Shown one piece after another: positions 24,143-32,223 of a stretch of 64,000 bases of DNA (its first letter is position 1; each line of letters begins with the position of its first letter). Made by a program: the position numbers and the translations under genes. The DNA lies in IMG/VR virus record IMGVR_UViG_3300020731_000015, positions 1 to 64,000 of that record; one strand, 5' to 3'. The DNA comes from a virus. The notes under the pieces were generated by a model, which did not search any database, was not told the DNA's origin, and saw only the letters and a list, made by a program, of their open reading frames with translations.

Positions 24143-24462
24143 CAGACGAAAACGCAACCACACCAGACCCCAACGAGGCTACTAAAACCAATTTGGATTT
24201 CGAGGGCCTCGACCCCGGCAAGATTGCGGTCAAGTTAGGTCTTGAGCAAGTTCTTCGCATCCACGAGATTGAGCGCACAATGCTTTCGCGCGCTATCCAA
24301 GTAATCCACGAATTGACCAAGCAGAGTGCTGAAGAGATTATCGCCAAGTTGTCAAAGGGTCTAAACGGAGAATATGACGAGGCCGTAGAAACGGCTAAGA
24401 CCGCAACCCAAGTTGCCAAGTTGTATATCCCGCAGAAGAAGATTATCAACCCGGGTCTTTAG
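24139..24462 (+). CDS. Hypothetical helical protein
   Basis: 107 aa (MTDENATTPDPNEATK...). LGLEQVLRIHEIERTMLSRAI resembles LRSAITLDNLRLDMLNRAV of 31937-32191, so the two may be related. Ends 4 bp into the convergent gene. Confidence 0.7.
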   Translation: MTDENATTPDPNEATKTNLDFEGLDPGKIAVKLGLEQVLRIHEIERTMLSRAIQVIHELTKQSAEEIIAKLSKGLNGEYDEAVETAKTATQVAKLYIPQKKIINPGL

Positions 24463-24851
24463 TTTTCCTTTAGCCACTCTTCGGGGATAGTCAAATCCTT
24501 TGGAACAACGCCACATACGACTGGAACCGAACTCTTGCTGAAATGGGTGGCCGCTGCGCCATAGAACGCCGAGATAACGGCGTAGTAATCAATACCCGTT
24601 TCATTACTAAAGGCAGTGCAAAGGAATTGGAAGTAAGCGATAGTCTCGCTCTCGTTTGGGTCAAGGGTTTCGCCCGCCTCTTCCAAACTATTTTTCATAG
24701 CCTTACGCATATAGATATCTAGAACCGAAAGATTCGGGGTTTCCCTAGTTTCTTTGGCGAAGAAAGCGGCGAGGCTTCCGAGTGCGATACCCGCAGCAAA
24801 CGAATCAACGAGTGCGGATTCTTCTGGTGAAAACTGAAGTTCGTCTGACAT
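24459..24851 (-). CDS. Hypothetical protein
   Basis: 130 aa (MSDELQFSPEESALVD...), helical, no motif recognised. Third gene of the minus-strand unit that begins with the GGCT-like gene; one-base overlap with its upstream neighbour. Confidence 0.7.
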   Translation of the reverse strand: MSDELQFSPEESALVDSFAAGIALGSLAAFFAKETRETPNLSVLDIYMRKAMKNSLEEAGETLDPNESETIAYFQFLCTAFSNETGIDYYAVISAFYGAAATHFSKSSVPVVCGVVPKDLTIPEEWLKEN

Positions 24852-25318
24852 TACTTGATAATCACAAAGTAGTGAGGAACTGGCTTCTTAGCCTTAGCCG
24901 TGAGGCCTGTTCCCAACTTGTTCCGACCTCTTGGCTTCGTGGCAAGTGCCTTACGGAGTGGCGTAGGTGGAGAGTATTTGCTGAAAGTGCTTGTCCAAAG
25001 GTCTTGCTCTTCCTCGACCGTTGAGCCGAAAGCCTCAATCAGTTCATCAAACCGTTCGTTGATAGAGAAGTCATCTTCATACTCAAAGTTTTCAGCAAAG
25101 CCGTCTAGGAGAGCCATAAACTCGGCATCTTCGCTCAACTCGTTCATACGAGCATCACCGAAGAGGTAGTAAGGCAAGTCTTCGGGGGTGCAATCAAAGA
25201 AGTCGAACCACTCGACATCTTTCATACCCCGAACTTGGTTCATATCCATACCGAATTGACTAGAGCAATAGTCGTAATCTTCTTCGTTCATAAATTGTGA
25301 AAACTGATTCTTTGGCAT
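24851..25318 (-). CDS. Hypothetical acidic protein
   Basis: 155 aa from the ATG at 25318 (TAATG overlap with the GGCT-like gene); the frame from 25351 is less likely. Very acidic N-terminal two thirds, then a basic Pro/Lys-rich tail. Function unknown. Confidence 0.7.
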   Translation of the reverse strand: MPKNQFSQFMNEEDYDYCSSQFGMDMNQVRGMKDVEWFDFFDCTPEDLPYYLFGDARMNELSEDAEFMALLDGFAENFEYEDDFSINERFDELIEAFGSTVEEEQDLWTSTFSKYSPPTPLRKALATKPRGRNKLGTGLTAKAKKPVPHYFVIIK

Positions 25319-25755
25319 TATCGCCACCACTCTTTCCTCTCGACCGAACACCAGTCGTTGTTCGGAACTTCATCTCCGACTTCATATTGCCAAGTGCAAA
25401 CGGTAGCCTCTAGCAACTCGCCGCTAGGAGTCTCCACACTTGCCTCATTAATTGTGTAGCCCGCACCCGACTCCATTCGCAACATAGCGATTGTGTCATC
25501 GTTGAGGGTGAGTTCATACAATTCACCTACGGCCTTGTCAGCGATAGACCCACTCCACCGAAGAACCGGGTAAGAGCGATGACCACGCTGGTAGTAAAGT
25601 TTCGCCCCCTTGATTACAATCGGGCCGAGGTCATTAATAATTGACTGCTCAATCCAGTTGTGTAAGGGCTCGCCTTTGCGTAGCGTTCCGTAGGCAACGA
25701 ACAGGATTGTTTCCTGCGTTGGTGCTGATTCTTTTTCTTGTTGGTCTAATGACAT
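25318..25755 (-). CDS. GGCT/AIG2-like gamma-glutamyl cyclotransferase
   Basis: 145 aa. VAYGTLRKGEPLH (YGTLRKG at 22-28) is the substrate loop and AVGELYEL (E78) the catalytic-Glu strand of the GGCT/AIG2 fold, which cleaves gamma-glutamyl amides to 5-oxoproline. AIG2-like genes often accompany amidoligases, as here at 8 kb distance on the same strand. It could remove or edit gamma-glutamyl linkages. Two unknown genes follow in the same unit. Confidence 0.88.
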   Translation of the reverse strand: MSLDQQEKESAPTQETILFVAYGTLRKGEPLHNWIEQSIINDLGPIVIKGAKLYYQRGHRSYPVLRWSGSIADKAVGELYELTLNDDTIAMLRMESGAGYTINEASVETPSGELLEATVCTWQYEVGDEVPNNDWCSVERKEWWR

Positions 25756-25806
25756 AACCCTAGTTTAGTCGGCGGCCACAACCAAAGTCAAGAATGCTCT
25801 GAATAC

Positions 25807-25835
25807 TTGACTAGGGTTTAGTTTGGAACTATAAT
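25807..25835 (+). promoter_or_regulatory. Strong sigma70-like promoter
   Basis: TTGACT, 17-bp spacer beginning AGGGTTTAGTTTGG, TATAAT. AAAGGAGACAAG and the ATG at 25861 follow. Confidence 0.85.
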
Positions 25836-25860
25836 CTATTCATCAGACAAAGGAGACAAG

Positions 25861-25965
25861 ATGACTGATTTCACCAACCACGAAACCGAAGAAGAGATGG
25901 CCGTGCGACTTGGCTTTGACAAGTTCAATGCTTTGCTTGCCGGGCAATACAAAGACGAGGAATAA
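25861..25965 (+). CDS. 34-aa acidic peptide
   Basis: MTDFTNHETEEEMAVRLGF...; it sits behind the strong promoter and AAAGGAGACAAG. The stop overlaps the next ATG. Function unknown. Confidence 0.7.
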   Translation: MTDFTNHETEEEMAVRLGFDKFNALLAGQYKDEE

Positions 25966-26030
25966 TGTTCTTCGCTTCTATTGCGCTGTTCGTCACGGTC
26001 GTTGCCGTTCTAGCGGGATACGACAAGTAG
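25965..26030 (+). CDS. 21-aa membrane peptide
   Basis: MFFASIALFVTVVAVLAGYDK is one hydrophobic helix. It overlaps the previous stop by one base; the next promoter follows immediately. Confidence 0.5.
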   Translation: MFFASIALFVTVVAVLAGYDK

Positions 26031-26034
26031 GTTC

Positions 26035-26064
26035 TTGACAAGAGTGGTGCGCTCGCACTAGTGT
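26035..26064 (+). promoter_or_regulatory. Sigma70-like promoter
   Basis: TTGACA, 18-bp spacer, TAGTGT, then AAAAGGAGAACAACT before the ATG at 26096. Confidence 0.65.
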
Positions 26065-26095
26065 CTCCGACAACATCAACAAAAGGAGAACAACT

Positions 26096-26353
26096 ATGGG
26101 TAGCCCCACAGATAATGTCGTCGTATTTTCGCTTCCGCCGAATAACGACCCCTACAAACTTTATGTAGGAAAGGGCGACCAACGAGTTGCCGATATGGTC
26201 CACCTTTGGACCGCGCCGGGTGCGCCAGAGTTCACGCCAGAATTGGTTGCTGAAATCGAAGACCACCTTTTCACGAAGCACAACATTGTTGTTGTATCCC
26301 CTTGGGAGTCTGAAGAGATTGAGTATCGCGTCGCCTATTACGACCACGCCTAG
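26096..26353 (+). CDS. Hypothetical protein
   Basis: 85 aa (MGSPTDNVVVFSLPPNN...). Behind its own promoter and an AGGAGA site. No family recognised. Overlaps the next GTG by one base. Confidence 0.7.
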   Translation: MGSPTDNVVVFSLPPNNDPYKLYVGKGDQRVADMVHLWTAPGAPEFTPELVAEIEDHLFTKHNIVVVSPWESEEIEYRVAYYDHA

Positions 26354-26622
26354 TGACTGTCGTAAGGCGAACCATCTATCGCCGTATCAACCCCAATAGA
26401 AGTATTGGTGGAGTGGCAGATGGCTACCTCGTAGAACGATACAAGGGAGTATTAGCGGGGCGCATCACGCCGCTCGGCTACATACCCACCGACAAAGAAG
26501 ACTTTGCTGAAATGCTTTATGAGAACAACAACTTGACCCCCTCTGGCTCTTGGTCGGAAACAAAGGTTGAGGGATTACAAAAGATTCGTTGCGTTATTAG
26601 CAGCGACTTTTCCCAAGACTAG
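26353..26622 (+). CDS. Hypothetical protein
   Basis: 89 aa from GTG (VTVVRRTIYRRINPNRS...), basic N-terminus. Followed 8 bp later by the WhiB-like gene. Function unknown. Confidence 0.65.
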   Translation: MTVVRRTIYRRINPNRSIGGVADGYLVERYKGVLAGRITPLGYIPTDKEDFAEMLYENNNLTPSGSWSETKVEGLQKIRCVISSDFSQD

Positions 26623-26630
26623 GAGAACTG

Positions 26631-27071
26631 GTGGCTAAATACACCAATGATGATATTCGTAATTGGTCAGAAAAAAGGAGTTGCGTAGGAATCGGCCCAA
26701 GTGCTTTCTATCCAATTAGGGAACAAGAAATCTCTATAGATATTCTCCAACTCTGTGATACTTGCCCTGTAAACGAGAAGTGTGCTGAACAAGCAATAGC
26801 GACCGAAGAGCCATCTGGCTATTGGGGTGGATTAAATATGAGCGAGCGCAATCGCATTATGGCGGCGCGTAGACACTTAGCAGCGAACCCAAACTTCGAG
26901 CCCGAAGAACCACCGTGCCGAAACAAAATCAAGGTGCGTGGAACTGGATTTAAGTTGCACATCGACTTAGGTGAAGTTCCGTGTAGAGCGTGTCGCATTG
27001 TTTATAGAGAAAAGCAAATCGCTAAACGAGCATCTATTCAGAAATCACTTTTGGCGAAGATGGCGAATTAG
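26631..27071 (+). CDS. WhiB-like iron-sulfur regulator
   Basis: 146 aa from GTG behind TAGGAGAACT. C18, C42, C45 and C51 (CDTCPVNEKC) are the 4Fe-4S ligands and GYWGGLNMSERNRI is the WhiB turn motif that contacts sigma factor. WhiB proteins are restricted to actinobacteria and their phages and act with the primary sigma factor. A C-terminal extension (CRNKI, CRACRIV) has three more Cys. It could redirect host RNA polymerase. Confidence 0.92.
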   Translation: MAKYTNDDIRNWSEKRSCVGIGPSAFYPIREQEISIDILQLCDTCPVNEKCAEQAIATEEPSGYWGGLNMSERNRIMAARRHLAANPNFEPEEPPCRNKIKVRGTGFKLHIDLGEVPCRACRIVYREKQIAKRASIQKSLLAKMAN

Positions 27072-27103
27072 GATTTTCCAAACCTCATTGTAAATTGTGA
27101 GGT

Positions 27104-28186
27104 ATGGCGCACCCCTTAAAACACTTATCTGTATTTGTCGTATGGCTACTGTTATCAGCATCGCTAGTTATGGGGTTTGGAGATACTGCCTATGGCACTC
27201 CAAGTGTCTGTGCCAAAGCGAATTGGGTGAGCATTATCGATGTCTCATCAAACAATGTTCACCCGATTGGCTGGGGCAAACTCCTAGTCGCTGGCGTGGC
27301 TGGTGCTTACATCAAAAACTCCGATGGCTACCACTACATCAACCCTTATTGGGCTGCTGATACCAAAGCCGCTACCAAAGCCGGTATCCCTTACGGCAAC
27401 TACTACTTCGCCCAACCTAAGACCACCGACCCCACCCTTGCAGCCAACTTTTTCGTCAAGAGTGGTGGGGCGAGCGGTCAGTTGCCACCGGCCCTAGACC
27501 TTGAGGTTGAGGGTAAATCACCAGCAGCGACCGCACAATGGGCCGTCACTTGGCTCAACCGAGTTCGCTACCTAACCAATCGCACCCCAATCATCTACAC
27601 GGGGGCTTTCCAGCCTTGGTCATCATCTCTGCTATTCAAGGGTTGGACCCTCTGGCTTCCGGCCTATCCGCTCGGCTACAAAAAGGTCACGAGTGTCTGC
27701 ACCCTGCCCCTGCCCGTTCTCCCTGCCGCTTGGCGTGGCGTTGGCTGGTCTATGTGGCAATACACGAGCGTTGCCCGACTCCTCGGCACGAAGAACCCAA
27801 ATGATGTGAGCGTGGCTGTGGCCGCTTGGTTCGCTCGTTGGACTGGTGCTGGTGTTCAGCCCCCACAACCCGGCATAAACAAAATACCAACCCCGCTTTA
27901 CACGAGTGGTTCGTATGGTGTGAAAGTTGTAGCGATTCAGAAAGTCTTGATTACTGCTGGCCTGCTTCCCGCTGGCTCTGCTGATGGCTACTTTGGAAGA
28001 ACCACGAAAATTGCCCTTGAGAAGTGGCAAAAGACTATTGGCGTACAGGCTGATGGTGAATGGTCCGCCGCAACCCAAACCGCAAGTTCGTTCTATCTAA
28101 GCCACGGCTTTACACTTACCCAAGCAACAAATATGGCGGCTATGGGTGCTGTCCTTAAGGCGAATCAATACAAGGTGGTCTTCTAA
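27104..28186 (+). CDS. GH25 endolysin with peptidoglycan-binding domain
   Basis: 360 aa. An N-terminal hydrophobic signal or signal-anchor (about 8-28) is followed by a glycoside hydrolase 25 domain with D46 (SIIDVSS) and LDLEVEG (D132, E134), IIYTG, LWLPAY and MWQYTS. A C-terminal peptidoglycan-binding repeat (SYGVKVVAIQKVL ... DGYFGRTTKIALEKWQK) spans about 270-330. It would hydrolyse the glycan backbone of the host wall; a signal sequence means export may not need a holin pore. TAAATT ends 7 bp before the ATG, so probably leaderless. Confidence 0.93.
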   Translation: MAHPLKHLSVFVVWLLLSASLVMGFGDTAYGTPSVCAKANWVSIIDVSSNNVHPIGWGKLLVAGVAGAYIKNSDGYHYINPYWAADTKAATKAGIPYGNYYFAQPKTTDPTLAANFFVKSGGASGQLPPALDLEVEGKSPAATAQWAVTWLNRVRYLTNRTPIIYTGAFQPWSSSLLFKGWTLWLPAYPLGYKKVTSVCTLPLPVLPAAWRGVGWSMWQYTSVARLLGTKNPNDVSVAVAAWFARWTGAGVQPPQPGINKIPTPLYTSGSYGVKVVAIQKVLITAGLLPAGSADGYFGRTTKIALEKWQKTIGVQADGEWSAATQTASSFYLSHGFTLTQATNMAAMGAVLKANQYKVVF

Positions 28187-28503
28187 TGTTCGGTCTAGTA
28201 GTCAATCAGAACACATACAACATTTGGCAAACGGTTCTTGCCTTTGTGCTGATGTCTGGCGCGCTCATTGGCGGGTTTTCCAAACTAAACAAGAACCTTG
28301 CCAAGAAAGAAGACATTGACAAACTCCGTGAGCAGTTGGCCGAGGTCAAAGAGGGCAACACAAAAGAAAACACTCGGATTATCGCAATCGTTGAGGATAT
28401 CAAGGAAGATATCCAAAATAGCGAACGCCGCCTAGACCGACACATTGACTTAGGCGGTCACGGAAAAGTCAAGCGAAACCACTTAGACGGTGCTGATGAG
28501 TAA
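28186..28503 (+). CDS. Putative holin-like membrane protein
   Basis: 105 aa. One TM helix (QTVLAFVLMSGALIGGF) near the N-terminus, then a charged coiled coil (LREQLAEVKEGNTKENTRI). TAATG overlap with the endolysin, a usual place for a holin or spanin-like lysis gene. Single-helix topology with cytoplasmic coil is seen in some holins; not proven. Confidence 0.6.
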   Translation: MFGLVVNQNTYNIWQTVLAFVLMSGALIGGFSKLNKNLAKKEDIDKLREQLAEVKEGNTKENTRIIAIVEDIKEDIQNSERRLDRHIDLGGHGKVKRNHLDGADE

Positions 28504-28939
28504 TCACGAGCCCACGCCCGTCCATATCCAAAAGGTCACGCACAACTACGCAATCCGCTTCCCTGAACACGAAGCGCGCGAAGATGACCCAAACTATGTA
28601 GATTTCAACCACATCCGCCGAGAGTGGCAGAAAGACCCCGTGAAGTGGCAGTGCCACATTGGAATCGTTCGTGGTGATTTCTCCGAGTGCTCGCTAGACA
28701 AGCCCCTAGAACTCCACCACGCCCACATCGAGTTCGCCATTATGAACTCCGTTGACCTTGGTTGGCTAGAACGCCAATACCCGGGCGTATCCGACCCCGA
28801 CAAGTTGGGTGCTTGGGTTGAGAGTGCTGAAAACCTATTGGTCCTATGCGAGTTCCACCACCGAGGTCACGCCGGTATCCACGTTGCCTCTTCGAGTGAC
28901 TATGAGGGATTAAAATTCGTGCGTAATCTGATAGTCTAA
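28496..28939 (+). CDS. HNH endonuclease-like protein
   Basis: 147 aa from the ATG at 28496. LELHHAHIEFA and ENLLVLCEFHHRGHAGIH form an HNH (beta-beta-alpha metal) nuclease motif, with CHIG and CS upstream as possible zinc ligands. It overlaps the lysis gene by 8 bp. Possibly a homing endonuclease or packaging-associated nicking enzyme. Confidence 0.8.
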   Translation: MSNHEPTPVHIQKVTHNYAIRFPEHEAREDDPNYVDFNHIRREWQKDPVKWQCHIGIVRGDFSECSLDKPLELHHAHIEFAIMNSVDLGWLERQYPGVSDPDKLGAWVESAENLLVLCEFHHRGHAGIHVASSSDYEGLKFVRNLIV

Positions 28940-28968
28940 CGAAATGACCAGAGGAATACGAGTCGTAG

Positions 28969-29130
28969 GGTGTTCACCACATAAACGGTGATAGGGCAGA
29001 CAACAGAATAGAAAACCTAGAACTTTGGGTAGTATCTCAACCAGCGGGTAAACGCCCAGCGGATTTAGTTGCGTATGCGAAAGAGATTCTCAACACATAT
29101 AGCGAAGAGGTCGAGAGAGGTATCATATGA
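28969..29130 (+). pseudogene. HNH endonuclease C-terminal remnant
   Basis: Open frame with no start codon that reads VHHINGDRADNRIENLELW, the HNH_3 motif (HHxNGxxxDNRxxNL) normally near the C-terminus of a 150- to 200-aa homing-type nuclease, then a helical tail ending at a TGA that overlaps the next ATG. A tiny ORF (28944-28991) lies in another frame just before it. Probably a decayed homing endonuclease; a frameshift in this sequence is an alternative. Confidence 0.7.
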
Positions 29131-29510
29131 AAATTGCCCTAATCACATTCTTCTGTTTTATCTTTTCCAATATCGCCTCTACGCTGATGGTTCAGGCCGA
29201 GAGCCGCAACCGAGCAATCTTGAGCGGTATGTTCGAGGCTATCTACGCCCTATTTTGGATTTACGCCGCCAAGTATGCGCTCTCAACATCACCAATCGAA
29301 ATCGGTGCTTTGATTGGTGGCAACTTTCTTGGTGCGGTCGTGGGAGTCAAGTTTGGCGAGAAGTGGGTAGCCGACCACGATGATTTGGAAACCAAGCAGC
29401 GACTTGCTGAAACGGAAGCGGCACTCTTGCTCGCACATCAGTCCCTAGAAGAACTCAACGATGAAGTTGAGATGCACCACGAACTAGACGAAGAGAACCA
29501 CACCCACTAA
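29127..29510 (+). CDS. Membrane protein with coiled-coil tail
   Basis: 127 aa. Hydrophobic segments at about 3-20, 33-52 and 58-78 (IGALIGGNFLGAVVGVKFG), then a charged coiled coil ending in His-rich DEENHTH. ATGA overlap with the HNH remnant. Could be a second lysis-associated membrane protein. Confidence 0.75.
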   Translation: MKIALITFFCFIFSNIASTLMVQAESRNRAILSGMFEAIYALFWIYAAKYALSTSPIEIGALIGGNFLGAVVGVKFGEKWVADHDDLETKQRLAETEAALLLAHQSLEELNDEVEMHHELDEENHTH

Positions 29511-29538
29511 AGCAAAAAGCCCACCCAATCGGGCGGGC
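29511..29538 (-). terminator. Intrinsic terminator between convergent genes
   Basis: GCCCACCC (29519-29526), loop AATC, GGGCGGGC (29531-29538). On the minus strand it is followed by a T5 tract, so it ends the 29792-29559 gene and may block plus-strand read-through as well. Confidence 0.75.
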
Positions 29539-29558
29539 TAAGTGCTGATTTGGAAAAT

Positions 29559-29792
29559 CTACTTCGTTTTGGTGTCCTCAACAAAAATGAAGCCAGCGTC
29601 GTTGCCCTCTTCGTCTGAACTTGGAATCAAAGCCTTGCCGTTGTCCAAGAAGATGACGAAAGGAACTGCGCCGAAGCGTGAATCCCAACCGTAGGCTTCG
29701 GTTTCAGCATCAGTGAGCGGGCGAACATTTGTAATCTTCGCCCCCACGAGTGAGCCGAACTCTGCCTTGATGTATTCCTGTGATGTAGCCAT
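29559..29792 (-). CDS. Hypothetical protein
   Basis: 77 aa (MATSQEYIKAEFGSLVGAK...). FVIFLDNGKALIPSSDEEGN suggests a small beta-sheet domain seen in phage hypothetical proteins. AAAGGAGACAT ribosome-binding site and its own promoter. Function unknown. Confidence 0.75.
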   Translation of the reverse strand: MATSQEYIKAEFGSLVGAKITNVRPLTDAETEAYGWDSRFGAVPFVIFLDNGKALIPSSDEEGNDAGFIFVEDTKTK

Positions 29793-29823
29793 CTATGTCT
29801 CCTTTGTAAATACCTACATAAAT

Positions 29824-29852
29824 ATCTTACACCAATACTAAACCCTAGTCAA
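29824..29852 (-). promoter_or_regulatory. Sigma70-like promoter
   Basis: Minus strand TTGACT, 17-bp spacer beginning AGGGTTTAGT, TAAGAT. The first part is the same as in the promoter at 25807. Confidence 0.8.
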
Positions 29853-29917
29853 GTATCTAGATTATCCTTGTAAATCAGCCAAAATCGGGCGGATTCTCAA
29901 GAAATCTAGGGAAATCC

Positions 29918-29946
29918 TTGCTTATGTCACTACACCCCTGTATAGT
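29918..29946 (+). promoter_or_regulatory. Sigma70-like promoter
   Basis: TTGCTT, 17-bp spacer, TATAGT, followed by AAAGGAGACACT and the ATG at 29978. Closely related to the promoter at 21026. Confidence 0.8.
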
Positions 29947-29977
29947 GGATTATGTAGAAACAAGTAAAGGAGACACT

Positions 29978-30595
29978 ATGACTACAACGATGAATGAAGT
30001 AAAGGCGACTGACAAGCAGATTGCCTACATCAACGACTTGCTCAACTCACGAGTTGCGCCAGCCGAACTACAGGCGTTGACTATCGACTTGCTTTCCCGC
30101 GCGGATGCGAGCCAAGTCATCGAGACTCTCTTGGCTTCACCACGCAAGTCTGTCTCTGGCCGCACCGAGAACACGAATGTTCTCCCCAACACCGCACCAA
30201 TCAACAAGATTCCAGTTGGCATCTACACGGTAGAACACGGTGACGGAACCCACACCACCCTCAAGTTCAGCGAAGAGGCTTGGGCCGACAACAAGATTAT
30301 CGTTGCCGTTCTCACCGGCCCTAACAACGAACTAAACTACACCAAGTTCGGTTTCTTGACCGAGCAAGGCGTAAAGAAGTGGGCGAGCAAGCAAGTGAGC
30401 GAGAAGACCCTCGCTGCTGTTCAGTATCTCTTGACCGGTGGCGTTGACAAGGCTCGTGAGACTTTCCTCGCACAAGCCGAGGCTCACGCTTTCGAGTCGG
30501 GCAACTGCTTGGCTTGCCTCAAGACCTTGACTGTCCCCGCCTCACGGCACAGGGGTTTGGGTCCAGTATGCGCGAAGCGATTGGGGGTGCTGTAA
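29978..30595 (+). CDS. DUF6011-like zinc-finger protein
   Basis: 205 aa from the ATG behind AAAGGAGACACT. N-terminal ATDKQIAYINDLL helix, a central beta domain, and a C-terminal finger CLACLKTLTVPASRHRGLGP then VCAKRLG, the pattern of DUF6011 (CxxC ... SRxxGxGPxC). Probably nucleic-acid binding. Own promoter, suggesting strong or early expression. Confidence 0.8.
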   Translation: MTTTMNEVKATDKQIAYINDLLNSRVAPAELQALTIDLLSRADASQVIETLLASPRKSVSGRTENTNVLPNTAPINKIPVGIYTVEHGDGTHTTLKFSEEAWADNKIIVAVLTGPNNELNYTKFGFLTEQGVKKWASKQVSEKTLAAVQYLLTGGVDKARETFLAQAEAHAFESGNCLACLKTLTVPASRHRGLGPVCAKRLGVL

Positions 30596-30873
30596 TGAGT
30601 AGCGGATACTCCGTAATAGTTATGGGTAGGTATGCTCAATTAGTGCCTGCCTATGACTACCAAGTTGTTCGTATCGTTGATGGCTCTATTGCCGCAACCG
30701 TAGATGAATCGTTCACCCCGGTTGGACCAATAGACGGACTTGAGCAATACAAGTATCTAGACGAAAGACTAGAACAGATAGGCTTCGAGCGCGTAGGTGA
30801 TTTCCAAGCGTTCGGCCCATACGACAAGTCATACATTTGCCAAATCAAGAAGAAAGAAGAGAGCGATGCCTAA
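30595..30873 (+). CDS. Hypothetical protein
   Basis: 92 aa from the ATG in a TAATG overlap. Aromatic, beta-rich (SVIVMGRYAQLVPAYDYQVV). Overlaps the next gene by 8 bp. Function unknown. Confidence 0.7.
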   Translation: MSSGYSVIVMGRYAQLVPAYDYQVVRIVDGSIAATVDESFTPVGPIDGLEQYKYLDERLEQIGFERVGDFQAFGPYDKSYICQIKKKEESDA

Positions 30874-31453
30874 TTGGTGCTACAACATCGTTGGAATTAC
30901 TGGCGACAAGGAAAAGATAGAAGCCTTGCGTGACAAACTCGGCAAGCCCTACGAGATTAAGGGAGAAACCGTAGAATCACCATTCTCTTTTTGGAACATA
31001 GTCGCACCGACCGACCTCGTGGCTTACAACGAGGTCGTAGGATTCCCCGGTCGTGAGATGAATGACGAACTCGGTTGGTATGGGTGGAACATCAAGAATT
31101 GGGGTTGTAAATGGGACGCGATAGATGCCACCCTTGAGGAACTCCCACAAATCGATGGGCGTATCCACCTCTCGTATCACTTCCAAACTCCTTGGAGTCC
31201 ACCAGAGAAGATTATGGAATGGCTATTTCAGCACGGCAAGGAAAACGGCTTTACCGTCTATTGGCACTACGAGGAAGAACAAGGCTGGGGCGGAGAAAGA
31301 GAACTCCGAGATGGTGAACTCACCGAAGAGACTTGGGATATTCCAAGTAGCCACGCCGAGTATGTGGCGAGGAATCAGGAGTGCTTCTGTGAGTGGGCCG
31401 CACCTGAAGTTGCCTTTCCCGACTGTCCAAAGCCCGAAGAAGCCAACGCCTAA
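30866..31453 (+). CDS. Api92/DUF1281-like protein
   Basis: 195 aa. The start MPNWCYNIVGITGD and the later WYGWNIKNWGCKWDA are hallmarks of Api92-like ferredoxin-fold proteins in phages and plasmids; their role is unknown. The start at 30866 is fixed by that N-terminus. A GCCTC-GCTA-GAGGC hairpin (31464-31477) follows. Confidence 0.85.
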   Translation: MPNWCYNIVGITGDKEKIEALRDKLGKPYEIKGETVESPFSFWNIVAPTDLVAYNEVVGFPGREMNDELGWYGWNIKNWGCKWDAIDATLEELPQIDGRIHLSYHFQTPWSPPEKIMEWLFQHGKENGFTVYWHYEEEQGWGGERELRDGELTEETWDIPSSHAEYVARNQECFCEWAAPEVAFPDCPKPEEANA

Positions 31454-31519
31454 CTGGATTTGGGCCTCGCTAGAGGCTAGGCTTACGCCATAGATTTGTA
31501 ATAGTTATAAAGGAGAGAA

Positions 31520-31873
31520 GTGCTTACTCAAGGTGAAGTTCAGGAACGGATTGAGAAGTTAGAGGAACACATTGAGGCATTGACAGACGAGATTCGGGCC
31601 GCTGGTCACGACGCTGCGATTGCTGAAACTGATTACGAAACGGCTTACGCCCAACAACGATTGCTCGCACGATTTAATGCGAACGAAGAGGGTAAGAAAA
31701 TAACCGCCCCCGCCGTTGATGACACTGCTGTTGTAGCAACTAGCGAACTTCGACGCGCGGCGTTGCTTGCTCGCAACAACCTATCCACCTTGCGTGAGGC
31801 TCTAGCGGCCGCCAAAACTAATATGGACGGGCTAAGAACTCTTGCGGCTTCTCACCGAAGCGTTGCCCCATAA
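31520..31873 (+). CDS. Coiled-coil protein
   Basis: 117 aa from GTG behind AAAGGAGAGAA. Mostly coiled coil (VQERIEKLEEHIEALTDEI ... LRRAALLARNNLSTLREAL). No enzyme motif. Function unknown. Confidence 0.7.
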   Translation: MLTQGEVQERIEKLEEHIEALTDEIRAAGHDAAIAETDYETAYAQQRLLARFNANEEGKKITAPAVDDTAVVATSELRRAALLARNNLSTLREALAAAKTNMDGLRTLAASHRSVAP

Positions 31874-31936
31874 ATAACTTGCTTTCGGCGGTAGTTTTTC
31901 CAAACTAGCGTGTTATCGTCAGTGGTGAAGACCACT

Positions 31937-32191
31937 ATGGAAAAGCCACCAATAACCGAGCAAGATATCAAGTTAATTGCCTTAGAAGAGGGTCTTCGCT
32001 CGGCTATCACTTTGGATAACCTACGCTTGGATATGCTGAATCGAGCCGTTCAATGGCTTGAGGAAGAAACTGGTTTGGAAACCTACGAAATCCGGCAAGA
32101 AATAATTTCCCAAAAGGCTGGACAAGTGAAGCGCTCTCTTGATACAATTAAAGCCGTTCGTCATTTACTTCAAGATGATGGGCGAAACTAA
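31937..32191 (+). CDS. Hypothetical helical protein
   Basis: 84 aa (MEKPPITEQDIKLIALEEG...). LRLDMLNRAVQWLEEETGL resembles a segment of 24139-24462. Start uncertain (GTGs 12-15 bp upstream in frame). Not far from a TTTTTCCAAAC stretch. Function unknown. Confidence 0.65.
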   Translation: MEKPPITEQDIKLIALEEGLRSAITLDNLRLDMLNRAVQWLEEETGLETYEIRQEIISQKAGQVKRSLDTIKAVRHLLQDDGRN

Positions 32192-32223
32192 ACGCATTAC
32201 CTATTAGAGAGAGAGGACTTTCA

